Assembly (NCBI GenBank): GCA_016098155.1
Contig: JAAAJB010000406.1
Location: forward strand, 1 to 32,578
Direction: 5' to 3'
From: Actinomortierella ambigua
Taxonomy: Eukaryota > Mortierellomycota > Mortierellomycetes > Mortierellales > Mortierellaceae
Length of the DNA stretch: 32,578 nucleotides
How positions within the stretch are numbered: position 1 is the first letter of the stretch; every line of letters starts with the position of its first letter. Position numbers and translations under genes: made by a program. Under the pieces are notes generated by a model, which saw only the letters and a list, made by a program, of their open reading frames with translations, did not search any database and was not told the origin of the DNA. Positions 1-11,406 of this stretch are shown in pieces.

Positions 1-172
1 TGCTTGCCCGTGAACGAGCTCACTCGGATCAAGAATCCTTCAATCATATCCTAGAACTTCGACCAGTTACACACTATCCATCCAAGGCCAAGGAGAAGAA
101 CGGCGAGGATATCGAAGAGCCAGATCCGATTGAAGGATTCTTGATCCGAGTGAGCTCGTTCACGGGCAAGCA
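1..172. repeat. Perfect 45-bp inverted repeat at the left window edge (arms 1-45 and 128-172)
   Basis: Bases 1-45 are the exact reverse complement of 128-172, separated by an 82-bp loop; pairing stops at 46/127. The left arm begins at base 1, so the true repeat may continue outside the window. Both arms lie in the open frame of the PH-domain gene. The right arm encodes family-like sequence (EGFLIRVSSFTG). The left arm encodes LARERAHSDQESF, which I cannot recognise. A fold-back or chimeric contig end is a likely explanation; a genuine inverted duplication is the alternative. Confidence 0.9.
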
Positions 173-1909
173 ACTTCGGCGGTACCGCCGTCTGTACCTG
201 AGCTCTCACGACCACATGCTCATGTACACGATCCCGTCGCAGTCACATTGCCCGACCATGCAGCATGCAGGCGATCTGATCGACCCCTCAATCTTGATGT
301 TTTGCATCACGCCGCACCGCTCAGCCAACCCGGATCACAAGGATATCAGCCAGAGCCGATCGGTGCGCCGCCTCAAGGCACAGGCGCGTGCGGCCCGTGG
401 GTTCATTGACTTGACCAAGGTCAAGTCGGCCAAGGTGCTCAAAGTCCGCGAGTGGCATGCTATGCGTGGTGTTCAGGTGAATGAGGAGACTGTTGGGAAA
501 GCGCCCTCGACCGCTGCAGGACCCACGTCGGGCCATACACGATCTCATACGGTCAGCGGCACCAACCAGCTTGCAGAGAGTCCTGGGGCCTTGCCGGACG
601 ATTCCGAGACGCGGGAGGTCGTGGTAGGAGAAGCAGACAATTACTTTTTCCCAGAGGTCCAATTGGCAGCCGTGGATGCGCAACTAGCGCAGCAAGCAGC
701 CGCAGAGGAAGAAGAAGCCTCTCATCGGGCAGGGCCACCAGCGACGATTTTGCGAATGACGACGATGGCAATCGACCGGATTATCCACCCGGACGATGCA
801 GCGATGCAGGAGCAAAAGGAGGACGAGGACTGCAACGTGTTTGCGATTGAGATGGAAAGCGGGGCTTCGGTGCGGTTCCGAGCGTTCAATGCCGAGGCGG
901 CCAGGTTGTGGTGCGAGCAGATTGAGAAGCTGGCGCACTACTGGCGGTTGCGAAAGCACCAGGACGTAAAGATGCACATGCAGGTGACGCATGCGAATTG
1001 CCAGCTGGCGTCGACGCTAGACGATGACGAGGTCCAGATGGGCGAGACGATCCAAGAGTGGGACAATGACCGCGCGATGGTAGAGCCTCGCGTTTGGAAC
1101 TGGTGTGTCCCGAACGGCTGTCGAAGTATTACGGTGAGTAGCATGGATAGGTTTTTCTCATCTCTTGTCGTTCTCCCAATGGTGGGTACAAAGGTACAAA
1201 ACAATCATGCAATACTGACAAATCAATCAAAATCTCTCTTGTCCTGACGGACCTTACCCAGAAATCGGGCATGATCTACTACAAGCCCAAGCGAAATCGA
1301 ACATTCCGAAAAATCTTTCTAGTGTTGACGGAAGGGTGCATGATGCTCTTCCATCCACACAGACGCTCCCATGGCTCTGGACAGCTGATTCCAACGACCA
1401 ACTGTAAACTGTTGGGTATCCATTCACTGGCAGATGTGTACATCTACTCGGGCCACTTTACGGGCGAGGACACGTCGCATGGTACGAACGACGAGTCTGA
1501 GCGGCTACCGAGGTTTTTCCCGGACGGTCTGATTGCGGACGACCCGGACGAGGACTGCACGTTTTCGATTTGGCGACCAAAGCGACGAATGTTCTTTTCT
1601 CGGAAGCGGACACAGGCACGCGAAGCCCAGGGCATGCATGGAGCGGTAACCACAGCTTTGACGACGAATAGCGGCGGCAGTAGCGGGAAGATTCATTCGG
1701 CAGCGAGCACCGCGTCAGCAGGCTGGTTTGGAGGACGGATCAAAGAAGGCGTCGTGTATGGGTCCAAGGCAAAGAGCTGCGAAGTGTTTCGAGCTCGGTC
1801 ACGACCAGACCTGGAGGAGTGGGTGTATGCGATTCAGATTGAATCGGAGAAGTGTGTGCGGCAAGAACGCAAGATGTTTAGGGCTGCTGCAGGGCTGCGA
1901 AGCAAGTAG
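3..1909 (+). CDS. PH-domain protein, Spo71/Mug56-like (5' partial)
   Basis: Two exons are visible: 3-1133 (open at the left edge, no start seen) and 1262-1909, with intron 1134-1261 (128 nt, GTGAGT...CAG, phase 0, CTGAC branch-like sequences at about 1215 and 1244). The visible protein is about 592 residues. An N-terminal PH-like block starts at IEGFLIRVSSFTG and includes RRLYLSSHDHMLMY. It is interrupted by a long acidic and Ala-rich insert, then ends in the typical aliphatic/Trp helix around AARLWCEQIEKLAHYW. The second PH-like block spans the intron: WNWCVPNGCRSIT joins KSGMIYYKPKRNRTFRK, followed by LVLTEGCMMLF and a closing helix near LEEWVYAIQIESEK. Two such PH blocks with the NWC...GCRSI motif resemble the fungal Spo71/Mug56 family, which acts in prospore-membrane formation in yeasts. 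That assignment is from memory of the family and is moderate; phosphoinositide or membrane binding is the safer inference. Confidence 0.75.
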
Positions 1910-2744
1910 TAGCCAAAATTAGCCTACTCACCCCCCTCCCTACCTTCCTCCTTTACTCGCATCCCCGCCACTGCTTTTTTTCGACTTTCCTGAACAAACG
2001 TTTTGAACAAGAAACAAATGATTTAAAATAAAACAGCCCACGTTTTACCAAAACGCGAGGTAATGTGAGCCCTTGACCTAAAAACAATTATTTTTTACGC
2101 CAGCATTGCATGACGACAACCTCACACGGGAGAGATGAAGGAAGACAGGGCTGCTCTTTGTGCTTTGTGCAACACCAGCTTTGTCTGGGTCAACGAAGTG
2201 AAGATCTGTCCCTTCCTTTCTTTCTTTTTCGTCCCTTTTTCGCCCCCCTTCCCAGTCACACCGCTGGCCTTACTCCCCCATCTCTTCCCCTTCACTACCG
2301 TTTCTTTTTTCATTCATGGACCAAACCTTCCTGCATTCTTGTCTCTCATTTGCCATTACCCCTGCGTACCCATTCTTTTCGCGAACCACCATCGAGTCTT
2401 TGGTTAGTTGAGTACGTTCAGGAATCGCCTCATTTGATGGACTACCTCCACTTCCCATTCGATAAAACGGAAAGGGGAAGGAGTATCAACAACTCGTTGT
2501 GTGAGCAAGCTCTGGCACAAACACGTCGAGAAACCCAAGTCCCACACGTTGAAAATGAGCTGTTTGAACAAACACTCACTCTGACTGATACTTTTTTCGT
2601 TCTTTTTAGAGTTGTTGCAGGGACGTCTCTTTTTTTTTCTCCGTGGGATACCTAGGCCAGCCCGTTATCAACAAGGTATACATCAGTCATTTCCCCCTCT
2701 CTTTCGACTGCTGATATTCAGATAAGACCGTTGAAGAAAAGGTG
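1910..2744. other. Intergenic: 3' UTR of the PH gene and 5' region of the Gln-rich regulator
   Basis: No convincing gene is present. 1960-2040 is 3' UTR-like and carries AATAAA. 2200-2390 is strongly pyrimidine-rich on the + strand, as is common in promoters and leaders of this kind of fungus. A weak 46-nt GT-AG candidate intron (2675-2720, GTATAC...TTCAG) could lie in the 5' leader of the next gene. Open frames across 2110-2655 are low-complexity Pro/Phe/Ser/Leu and look non-coding. Confidence 0.6.
2027..2032 (+). terminator. Canonical AATAAA poly(A) signal for the PH-domain gene
   Basis: AATAAA lies 118 nt after the stop codon at 1907-1909 in an A-rich stretch, the expected place for 3' end formation. 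This is a motif match only. Confidence 0.5.
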
Positions 2745-4781
2745 ATGCATCACCCAACGCCACCAACTCTATACCCGGGCCAAATGGCCCCTGATCCAAC
2801 CTTTGATGGCAATGGACGAGGAGGAGCAGCAGCAGCAGCAGGAGAGGGCCAGACACCGCCACCGCCAGCCAGCAATTTAGCCATGTCGTTCCAGCACTAT
2901 GGCGACTCGTTGTATCAGGTCCCTTCGATGGCTACCTACTCGATGCACGACCACAGTCCAGCACAGCAGCTGTTTTCTTCAGCCAACTCGTCGATGCCCA
3001 CAAGTCTTCACCGTAGCAGTGGTAGTGGCGGCAGTGGTGGTAGCCATGGGAGTGCCAGTGTTGGAGTGCCGTACAACCATTCCACGCTCTACACGCCACC
3101 GCAACCACCACCCATCTCTCAGTATTCGCACAACCCACACTCGCACGCAGTTTCGTCATCATCGTTACAAGCGACTGGAGGTGACATAGGAAGCCAATAC
3201 TACCACACTACGCCACATCAACAAGAGCAGCAGCAGCACTACCAGCACCAGTACCAGCACAACTACAATCATCACCAGGACCACCATCAACAGCAATACC
3301 ACCATTACCAGAACTATCACCACCAACACTACCACCACCACCACCAAGGTCAACTGCCACCTCCGCAGCAGCAACAGCAACCGCAGCATCCGCAGCAGTT
3401 CTCAACACCTCATGCGTTGGTAGCAAGCCAAGCCGACAGCGGCAAGAAGCGAGGGCGTGAGTGGACGCAGATAGAGGCGTTGGATCATGAACTGGAGCGG
3501 ATCGAGGAAGCGCAGCTGGAGCATGATATGGCGCTACGGGCGCAATATGAACAGTTTTTGGAAGAGCAGTACCAGCTGCAGCAACGGCAGCAGCAGATCT
3601 TGGAGCAGCAGCAGCAGCAGCAGCAACAACAACAACAACAACAACAACGGCAACAGCAGCAACAACAGCAGTCATCGCTTCAGAACAAACAATCGTATGC
3701 CCCATCCTTCCAGGGTGTGCTGCCTTCTTTTGCGAGCGCTGGATCGGCCCTGGTGGTCAATGTGCCGGCTGCCACCACCGCCGACACTACCATGACCTTG
3801 CCAACGGCTCCTGTGGTGAGTACCATGGCGCACCAACAGCAGCAACAACAACAACAATCGACACCAGCAGCACCAGCCCACCACGATCTGCGATCGACGG
3901 GACGTATTCCGACAGTGTCGTCGATGCCAAATCAGGAATTTACTCCGCAATCGCAGCAGTTACCTGTGGCAGTGGCCGTTGTGGGAGCGGTGACAGCAGA
4001 GGCAGTGACACCGCCGGCTTTACTGCAATCTCGACAATATCAACAGCAGCAGCACCAGCAGCAGCAACAGGTTTCGCCGACCCAAGGGTATGATCAACTA
4101 CTGCCAACGATGATGACACATCACGATGCGCCATCTTCTTCACTTGTCCCCGCGCCCATGACGACGATAACTTCCCAGGAACCAACGACTCAGCAACGAC
4201 AACAACAACAACAAAAGCACCAACAACAACAGCACCAACAGCGGAGACTATCCCCTGGGGCCAATTTAGGAAAGCCGCCGTTGCCGCCTTCGTCCAAGCC
4301 TGGGGTGGCGGCGCAGTCTCCACCTCGATCAAAATCGTTGCAGCCACTGCCCACACACGCACAGACACCAGACCAAGGACAAGCGCAGCAACTTCTACCA
4401 CAACGACAGCAGAAGCAGGCTAACGAAATACAGTCCACATTGCCACGTGTGTTCATCCCGAGATTTCCCAAATGGTCTTCCGCTAACTCGGTAGGTGATT
4501 TAGTTGTTGTTGTTGTTAGTCAGCGTTTTGTTTCCTCGTGTAACACCAAGCAGGGACAAAACTCGGGTTGTTGAATCATGCAATGCTGACAAATAATAAC
4601 AAATGATCAAACCGCAATCTGCCCTTTTCTTTGTTCGACTGTCAAATTCTAAAATAGCGCTATGAAATAGAAAAAGACGAGGCCGACGAAAACAATGGAA
4701 TGTCGATGGATATGGCAGTGACAGAGCGCTCGCAATCCTCTATAGCAGTAGCAGTAACAGTAGGAGTAGCAGTAACGAGGG

Positions 4782-4815
<34 letters not shown>

Positions 4816-7800
4816 CCAGCCAGCGGCATCTTCCGATCCTTCCTCGGCCACCCAGGTAGCAGCATCGGTCGATGCAACCTCTACAGCGACCCAAAGCGTA
4901 GCGGCACCGGCAGGGTCATCCTCATCCTCATCTGTCTCCGCCAGCATAACTACCGGGCCCAACAACAAGGGGAGCTCGAAACGGAACGCGATGGCGCGAG
5001 CGCTGCACCGTCCCGTCCCCTTGTTTTACCGTCCAAACACGGCCCGAGGCAAGTGGAACAATCACCAACATCACCACTCCTCGCCACCACCACCGCCGCC
5101 GAACCAGGTCAACTACCGGCAGCAAGAGCTGATGACGTTGGAGCAACAACAGCAACAACAGCGGCGGCAGCAAAAGCAGCTGATCCAACTGCAGCACCAG
5201 CAGTATTTCCAGCAGCAGCAGCAAGAGCTGTCGTCGTACCCGATGAATTCGTCGGCCGTGGCTGCTTATCAGAAATCGGAGCAGTTGGTCAAGGAGAACT
5301 GTCTGCATGACTTGGGTCTGTATTGGCCCGGGTCGGGTGCACAGAATCTGAGACCGGATGGTAATAGCTGGGACCCGCAGCTGGAAGTCGTCAGCTGGGA
5401 GCAGGCGCGCGAACAGGACCGACAGACGATCATCCCGACGCATGAGCATGAGCTGCTAAAGCTGCCGTACCCGAATGAGGTCGATCGGTTGATTCAAGTC
5501 TATTATGAGGTTCGTGGGCGTGCTGATGATGATGAGGATGATGCCAAGGAGAAAGAAAGAAACTCTGCTTTTTCAGAAAAAAAAAAAGGCCTCTTTGCAT
5601 GCGGAGCGATGGTATTGTACAACATCATTTTTTGTTCACACTTTTTTTTTCTGACTCTTATTTGTTGTAGAACGAGCATATGGTTCCACCGATTCTCCAC
5701 CGTGCGATGGTCGAAAAATCGCGCCGGACGCTGAACCACATGTACTCACGACTGTTGTTGAACACGCTGTTTGGAATTGCGGGCAAGTTTGATGCGATCC
5801 GCAAGGAGCGCGAAGGCAAAATGGGCACTGTTGCCAACAACGGTGCAACCTCATCGGCGACGACGGGGTTCAAGCACGATGGGTTCACGCAATACTTCAA
5901 CCGGGCACAGGGACTTCTACACCTCATGGAGAGCACGTATATGGTCTATTCGGCACGGATCGTCCAGGTCAAGATCCTTCTCTACTTTAGTTTCCCGATC
6001 CCGACCATGGCAGACGTTGTTCCCGCGATCGACCGCGACATTTTGTTTTTGGGGATGCATGAAGACTGTTCGAAATGGATCTCGCATCCGTTGGTGCGGT
6101 CCTACCGGCTCTGGACGTTCTGGTGCGGGTTTCTGATGGATACGGTGCAGCTTGTGATGAAGGGTAACCTGTCGTCGATCGGCGATATGTTTATCAAGAC
6201 AGAACTGCCTGTGGTCACGGACTTGGACCATGACGACTACTTTTGGACCCGGAGGTTCGTAGTCTATGAGGTCAAGCTGTGGAGGATCGGGCGACAGTGC
6301 TATGAACTCTTTGAGAGGGCCTTGGATGACCTCGAGGTCTTGGCGAGCGCGATCGAGGATGAGCGTGAGTGGATGGTCATCATGTCGACTGCCCCAGCTG
6401 ATGGTTGTGCTGCTACAACAACTTCAGCAGTGGAGGGAGGCAAGGGCACTGATGATGCCTCGCCTAGCCTCTTGGTTTCGTCGTCGACGACAACACCCCA
6501 AGGGAGTGGCACAAGCGCAGCTACCTCGACGACAAAAGAGCTGTCGATGACAGCCACACCCTCAACAGAGACATCATCATCCTCATCATCCTCATCATTA
6601 TCAAGAATACCGTCGAGTAAGCTCATGTCTCGACTCAGCTCCAACAGCATTACAACGCTTCCATCTCCATGTCCTCCGCCGCTGCCTCCTACTCCTCCGC
6701 CGTCCCTGGGCCCGTCCTCGATGCGGCGGACAGCAGCGGCAATCACACAAGACAAGGCGCGGTTCTGGCAGACGGCGTTGGATCGGGAGGCGCGCGAGAT
6801 GCGACTGATGAACCTATTGGACAAGTGGCGCGACGAGCTGCCGGCGCCGCTCATTGCGGACCTGGATGCGGAGGAAATTGTCGGTCGGTCGCCGGCATCA
6901 GCAGCACCACCACCACCACCATCACAAGCACCAGCAGTAGTAGTAGTAGCACCAGCAGCAGTACCAGCACCGCAAACGTTGGCTGCGAGTGCAGGGACGG
7001 AGGGTGGAAGAGTGGCGTTACAGCAGCAGCAGCATCCATCGTGGACGCCAGTGTCACCGTCGTCTTCATCGATGGACGAAGGTGGTGGTCACAGTGGTGG
7101 TCACAGTGGCGGTGCTGGTGGTCAGACGCCAATACAGACCGGCCCTCTTCCGCAAGAGCAGCAGCAGCAAGAAACGTCGCCGCCGTTGTCCTGCCCATCG
7201 TCGTCGTCGCCGATGGACACGAGCAGCAGCGATGACGAGATGCGCAACCGGGCGCAACGTGCTGTCAATGGACGGGCGATCGGGCTGGAGATTGTGCTGT
7301 CGCTACTCAAGATCTTGATGTGGTACCACTACGTCCACGCCATTGGACCGGCACTGGATGACCTCGTCCGGTCGGTCGAGCGGGCCGCCCAAGAGGAGGC
7401 CAGTCAGCAGCAAGAGCGGCTGGTAGCCTATGGAGGTGGTGGCGGTGGCGGCAATGGCGGTGAAAGTGGCACGACCAAAAACAGCCTTCGCATCTTGGAG
7501 CTGTACCAGTCGCGGATCCAGCAGACAGTCCGAGAGGCCGACCGCTTGGTCATGCTGGGCAAGATCTTGTTGCAACATTACCCGGAGCGGACGGCGATCT
7601 GCTGTCTGGGCAAGGGCTTGGACTGGGCCCTGCGGATATACCACCGGATTGGGTTGTATGGGTTTGAACCTTTGGTCGCTTCCCTGGACGGACGCGGGAG
7701 AGCGCTGCCCTCGGGCGCCCAAACGAATGGTACGGCTACCACTAGTGGTACTATTGCTGGTGCTGGCGTTGGTGGTGCTATTGCGACACCCAATGTCGCC

Positions 7801-8470
7801 GCTGTTACCCCTGGCAGTAGTGGTGGTACGGCTGACGAGCACCAGTCTCAGCACCAACAGTTGCCGCAGAGGATGGAGGTCGATGAGCCGGCGATGGGTG
7901 ATAACAATGGTGTTGCTACTCTACCTCCACCACCACCACCACAGCAGCAGCAGCAGCAGCAGCAGCAACAGCGATTTCCACCGACGCGCTCGAATTCATC
8001 AGGCTCCAAGCGGCGAGGGGTGAGTGCGGAGCTCAAGGCGCGATGCCGAGCACAGGCTCTGCGGATATGGCCACTTTTGAAGCAGTACCGAAGCCTGGGT
8101 TACCAGCACTATTGGTCGTGGCAGTTGGCTGAGCACGAGGGTCTGGTTCAGGAGAAGACCGCGGAGCAGGATATGATGATCCAGCAGGTGGCTGGGGTGC
8201 AGCGCAAGCTAATCGAGTTGCAGCAGCTACAGCGACGTTCGCACCTTGCTGCCACGGCAACAACAGCAACGACAACGACGACAACGACGACAACGACAGC
8301 GACGCCGTTGCAAGGCTGGATGGGGGCGGAGGCCGCCACTCCCGCAGATGCTTCTGAAGAGGTGTTTGATGAAGAGGCTGTTGATAAGGAGAAACGCAGA
8401 GTGCATAATATTGAGACACTTCGCAGGCGAATGGACCATTCTCGCCAGGCTCTACAACAGCAGCAGCAGC

Positions 8471-8514
<44 letters not shown>

Positions 8515-8595
8515 GAGATTCCCTCGGACCATCATTCAGTGCCACCTCCAACACAAGCCGAGACAACATCCATGGGCTATAAGCTAGAAAGATGA
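2745..8595 (+). CDS. Gln-rich fungal-specific transcription factor domain protein
   Basis: Three exons: 2745-4490, 4658-5509 and 5671-8595. Both introns (4491-4657, GTAGGT...TAG; 5510-5670, GTTCGT...TAG) are phase 0, and joining them gives a continuous protein of about 1840 residues. The first ATG in the open frame is 2745. Residues 1-580 are Gln/His/Pro-rich with a charged coiled-coil-like segment (about 230-290, IEALDHELERIEEAQLEHD). Residues 583-830 contain an Asn11 tract and Gln runs. The conserved part begins near residue 845 (LPYPNEVDRLIQVYYE joined across intron 2 to NEHMVPPILHRAMVEKS) and includes FNRAQGLLHLMEST and VQVKILLYFSFPIPT. This pattern fits the middle-homology, fungal-specific transcription factor domain. 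The C-terminal third alternates Ser/Pro/Gln linkers with conserved helices and ends after a Gln20 run. No Cys6 zinc cluster is visible in any exon, so DNA binding is unproven; it could be a cofactor, or an upstream exon may be missing. Nuclear regulation is inferred. Confidence 0.85.
3606..3671 (+). repeat. CAG/CAA tract coding Gln
   Basis: Mixed CAG and CAA codons, with one CGG interruption, encode a long Gln run inside exon 1 of the regulator, directly after a predicted coiled coil. Tract length is likely to vary between strains. Confidence 0.9.
4784..4816 (+). repeat. AAC11 microsatellite coding Asn11
   Basis: Eleven AAC codons in exon 2. This is the same CAA/AAC/ACA repeat that encodes Gln elsewhere in the gene, read in a different phase. 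Confidence 0.95.
8455..8514 (+). repeat. CAA/CAG tract coding Gln20 near the C-terminus
   Basis: Sixty bases of CAA/CAG, mostly pure CAA, 27 codons before the stop of the regulator. The purity of the tract suggests recent expansion or high length polymorphism. Confidence 0.95.
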
Positions 8596-8838
8596 AGGAG
8601 ATCGCATAAAGAAACTTTTTCCCCTTTCTTTCATCGATGAAGAAACAGAACCCTGGGGTTTGACCCTGAACACAATCATTGCCTCCCACATTCATCGATG
8701 GTGCACTGGACCCTTGGATTGCTACGTTACACCTTTGTCTTTTTCGGATGAAATACGTGGCAGGATATTAAAAAGAGATGCGGAGGGAGTACAATAACAA
8801 AAGCATCAAAACTTTATCACTCACGAAAGAGTGAGATA

Positions 8839-8844
8839 AATAAA
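8839..8844 (+). terminator. Possible AATAAA poly(A) signal for the Gln-rich regulator
   Basis: AATAAA lies 244 nt after the stop at 8595 and only 45 nt from the stop of the convergent GT17 gene. The two 3' UTRs would therefore nearly meet or overlap. Confidence 0.35.
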
Positions 8845-8888
8845 TATATGTATAAAAAAAATTGTCCAAGAGCCGGTGAGACTTTGTC

Positions 8889-10238
8889 CTACTTGTCGGT
8901 TGCGCCAGGAGGTTTCTCAGAGACGTCCTTGAAGCCAGCATTGTACTTGTCCTTGCGATGCAGCTGATGTGAGAACTTGTCCGCATGGGTGGCGACATAG
9001 GAAGGAACGTCCTTGTTGTCCTTGATATAGTCGTACACCTCACTACCACGTTCAAAAAGGTCGATGCCATCGCGGACGTGGTTCAGGATCCACTCGGACT
9101 GCATGAAATGGGAGTCGGCGTGTTCCCGATGGGAGTAACTGGCGGCTTTGTTCTGAATGTCGGTGATGTTGGAAAAGCACCAAGAGCAGTGCCAGCAAGA
9201 GTTGGGCACCATATGGACATCGCCGTCGAGACGAAGCATCATACGCATCCGGTAGCCCATGTTGGTATAGTCGTGCCAAAAGAATTTGTCGAAGATCAGC
9301 ATGCCATCATCGCCGTAATTCTTTTGATCATCCAGGAACGGGTCCACGCCGGCTTCGGGTTCCTCAAACCGGGCCAGGATAGGTCCCACCCAATTGCCCC
9401 TGTGCTTAAACTCGTATGAATAGTAGTAAAAGTCACACTCGAGACGCACAAAGGACAGGCCGGTGTGACGCTGCAGAGCCGCGGTGTGGCGATAGGATTT
9501 GCGTGGATTGAGGACTTTGGTGCTGATGCTGCTGGGATCCCGCTTGAGCTGGGCCAGGACCGCCGGCTTGGGCACCTCGTCCAGATCGGACAGCAGCAGC
9601 CAGTCGCCCTCTGAGGGGCGGAAGGTGTCGATCAGTGTCTCGATCGCCTTGCTGCGAACAAACGTCTCGTACTCCCAACCGTATCCGCCGACTCTTGTCA
9701 CACGGCTCGACTCCTCGCTGGTCATCTCGGGCACCACAATGTGGAGGATCTTGTTTCTGTACTTTGCAAAACGCTCCTCGTGCTGGCGTATCCGGTAATG
9801 GAGCGGCTTGTCCCTCAGCGAAAACGTCTTCTTTGTCTCGACAATCACAAACACATCGACCACGCCGTGCAGCTCGCCCAGTCGGATCTCGAGCTGCTCC
9901 ATCTCGTTGTTGAGCAAGATGATGTCAAAGATCCGTGGCAGCTGTGGTTTCTGAGGCAAAGCGGAGGCATCATCGCCGACGTGCTGCTCCATGTCATCCG
10001 GTTGGTTTTGGTGTTTGGCTCCGTTTGGCATTGACACGGGCGGATAGATGTCCTTCAAGGACTCTTGACGCGCCACATCCTGCTCGTGGCCTCCACGCAG
10101 AAACGAGTACTCTTGGAACTGATACATGACCACCAGGATTACCAGGAAGGCCAACATCCGTCGAACCCAGATGACTGTGGAAGCCGACTTGTCACTCGTC
10201 TGAGAGCTATTGCCCCCAGGAAGAATAGGATTCGTCAT
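8889..10238 (-). CDS. Glycosyltransferase family 17 (MGAT3-like N-acetylglucosaminyltransferase)
   Basis: A single exon encodes 449 residues. The ATG at 10238 is the first in frame, since upstream codons reach only a TTG. Residues about 24-41 (IWVRRMLAFLVILVVMY) form a signal-anchor helix with a short cytoplasmic N-terminus, so a type II Golgi membrane protein is expected. After a stem (50-100) the catalytic domain opens with RIFDIILLNNEMEQLEIRL. It continues with FVIVETKKTFS, KYRNKILHIVVP, a metal-binding DxD-type motif in LLSDLDEVPKP (DLD 218-220), FVRLECDFYYYS, and the Cys-rich NSCWHCSWCF (346-355). This order is the GT17 family, whose animal member MGAT3 adds the bisecting GlcNAc to N-glycans. 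Fungal acceptors are not established, so the exact reaction is inference. The gene converges on the regulator and is unrelated to it in function. Confidence 0.9.
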   Translation of the reverse strand: MTNPILPGGNSSQTSDKSASTVIWVRRMLAFLVILVVMYQFQEYSFLRGGHEQDVARQESLKDIYPPVSMPNGAKHQNQPDDMEQHVGDDASALPQKPQLPRIFDIILLNNEMEQLEIRLGELHGVVDVFVIVETKKTFSLRDKPLHYRIRQHEERFAKYRNKILHIVVPEMTSEESSRVTRVGGYGWEYETFVRSKAIETLIDTFRPSEGDWLLLSDLDEVPKPAVLAQLKRDPSSISTKVLNPRKSYRHTAALQRHTGLSFVRLECDFYYYSYEFKHRGNWVGPILARFEEPEAGVDPFLDDQKNYGDDGMLIFDKFFWHDYTNMGYRMRMMLRLDGDVHMVPNSCWHCSWCFSNITDIQNKAASYSHREHADSHFMQSEWILNHVRDGIDLFERGSEVYDYIKDNKDVPSYVATHADKFSHQLHRKDKYNAGFKDVSEKPPGATDK

Positions 10239-11406
10239 AGCCGACAAATAACTTTGGAATTGAACCGCGGGGGTTGGGTCTGTGAAGGCGACGCCCACAG
10301 AAGTCAGGGGAGGAGGTAGGGTGAAGGGGTGGAAGAGAAAGAGAGAAAGAACGAAGAAAGAGGGGAAAGAGGCCAAAATAGTTCTAAAGTCAGTTCAGGA
10401 ACAATCAGATGTCTGAACTGAAAAGACAAAGTTAGCCTAGAGTCGACAGCCACAGATGGTGAGGGGGCTGGCTGTCTTGATTGGATGGAAGGGGGGAGGG
10501 AGGAAGGAGACGGGAATGGACAAGATGGACAATGGACAAGATGTAGATGTGATGTTGAGAGGAGAGGAGAGTTTATTGCTGCCAAAATAAGGAGGGAGTG
10601 ACAGGGCAAACGTATGAAACGCTATCGCCTCAGCGTTGTCGGAGAAAAATAGACCTTGAACGAACCACAGACAGGAGGGCCTCACAATTCACCAGCCCGT
10701 CGCCCCTAATGTACGCAGAGAGTGGAACCATGGAGATCCAAGTGTGGCGCACCAACAACCAGGCTACTGGGCACCAGTATCTTGCCAATGTTGTTGCACC
10801 CATGTTGCCCGCATGCAGCGACCTGTCCCTAATAGACATGACTCCCTGTTCAGCCCACATTATGCTCGAATAGAGGGAATGCTTTGGGCGCTGGGCTTGG
10901 CTAGTACTCGAAAAACTGTAAACCCCCTCCTCTTCCTCCCCCTTCTCCTCCCTCTTCTCTTTACTGCGTTTTTAGAACAACTGCTGTGCGACGGAGAGAG
11001 AAACCCACTCCCTATTGCATCATTCTAGACGGGGAGGTGCAGCACCGGTGCTTGGCTCGTCTACACCTTGATGGGAACGGTAGTGTTGGTGCCGCCTGAT
11101 CGTAAAAACACCAACAGGGCCCTTGATAGTGGGAAGAAATAAGACCTTTCAGGGTCCACATGTACGTACTATATTATTAGAGTCTTTGTTGCCTTGTAGC
11201 AGTCCAAAAAGAATTCCCTCTTTCTATTCGTCGCTGCTCCCCTTTCTCACAAGAGTTGTTCCACTGCCATGCTTGGGCCTCGTACCATTGTACTATTATC
11301 CACATCTTTTACATACCCGATAAATAGGTTGTACATTTGCTCCATGAGTAAGTCTAGACTGAAATATGTAAAATAAAAATACAGCTGGATGATCAACGAC
11401 GACGAC
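10239..11406. other. Intergenic: 5' region of GT17 and 3' side of the inverted S41 gene
   Basis: 10300-10600 is purine-rich on + (pyrimidine-rich on the GT17 sense strand), typical of a leader or promoter. 10919-10965 is a CT-rich tract. Open frames at 10598-11323 show no recognisable domain or codon pattern and no link to neighbours. I see no RNA gene or mobile element. Confidence 0.5.

Noticed and set aside
2110..2655. C-x2-C-x6-C in the frame starting at 2110, resembling half of a Zn2Cys6 cluster just upstream of the transcription factor gene
   Set aside because: The second half of the cluster is absent, the rest of the frame is low-complexity Phe/Pro/Ser from a pyrimidine tract, and no splice joins it in frame to exon 1.
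3208..4471. Long minus-strand open frames opposite the Gln-rich exon
   Set aside because: They are Val/Leu/Ala/Cys shadows of CAG/CAA repeats with no domain and no splice context.
8985..9419. 144-codon plus-strand frame across the GT17 gene
   Set aside because: It is antisense to a well-supported gene and has no recognisable features.
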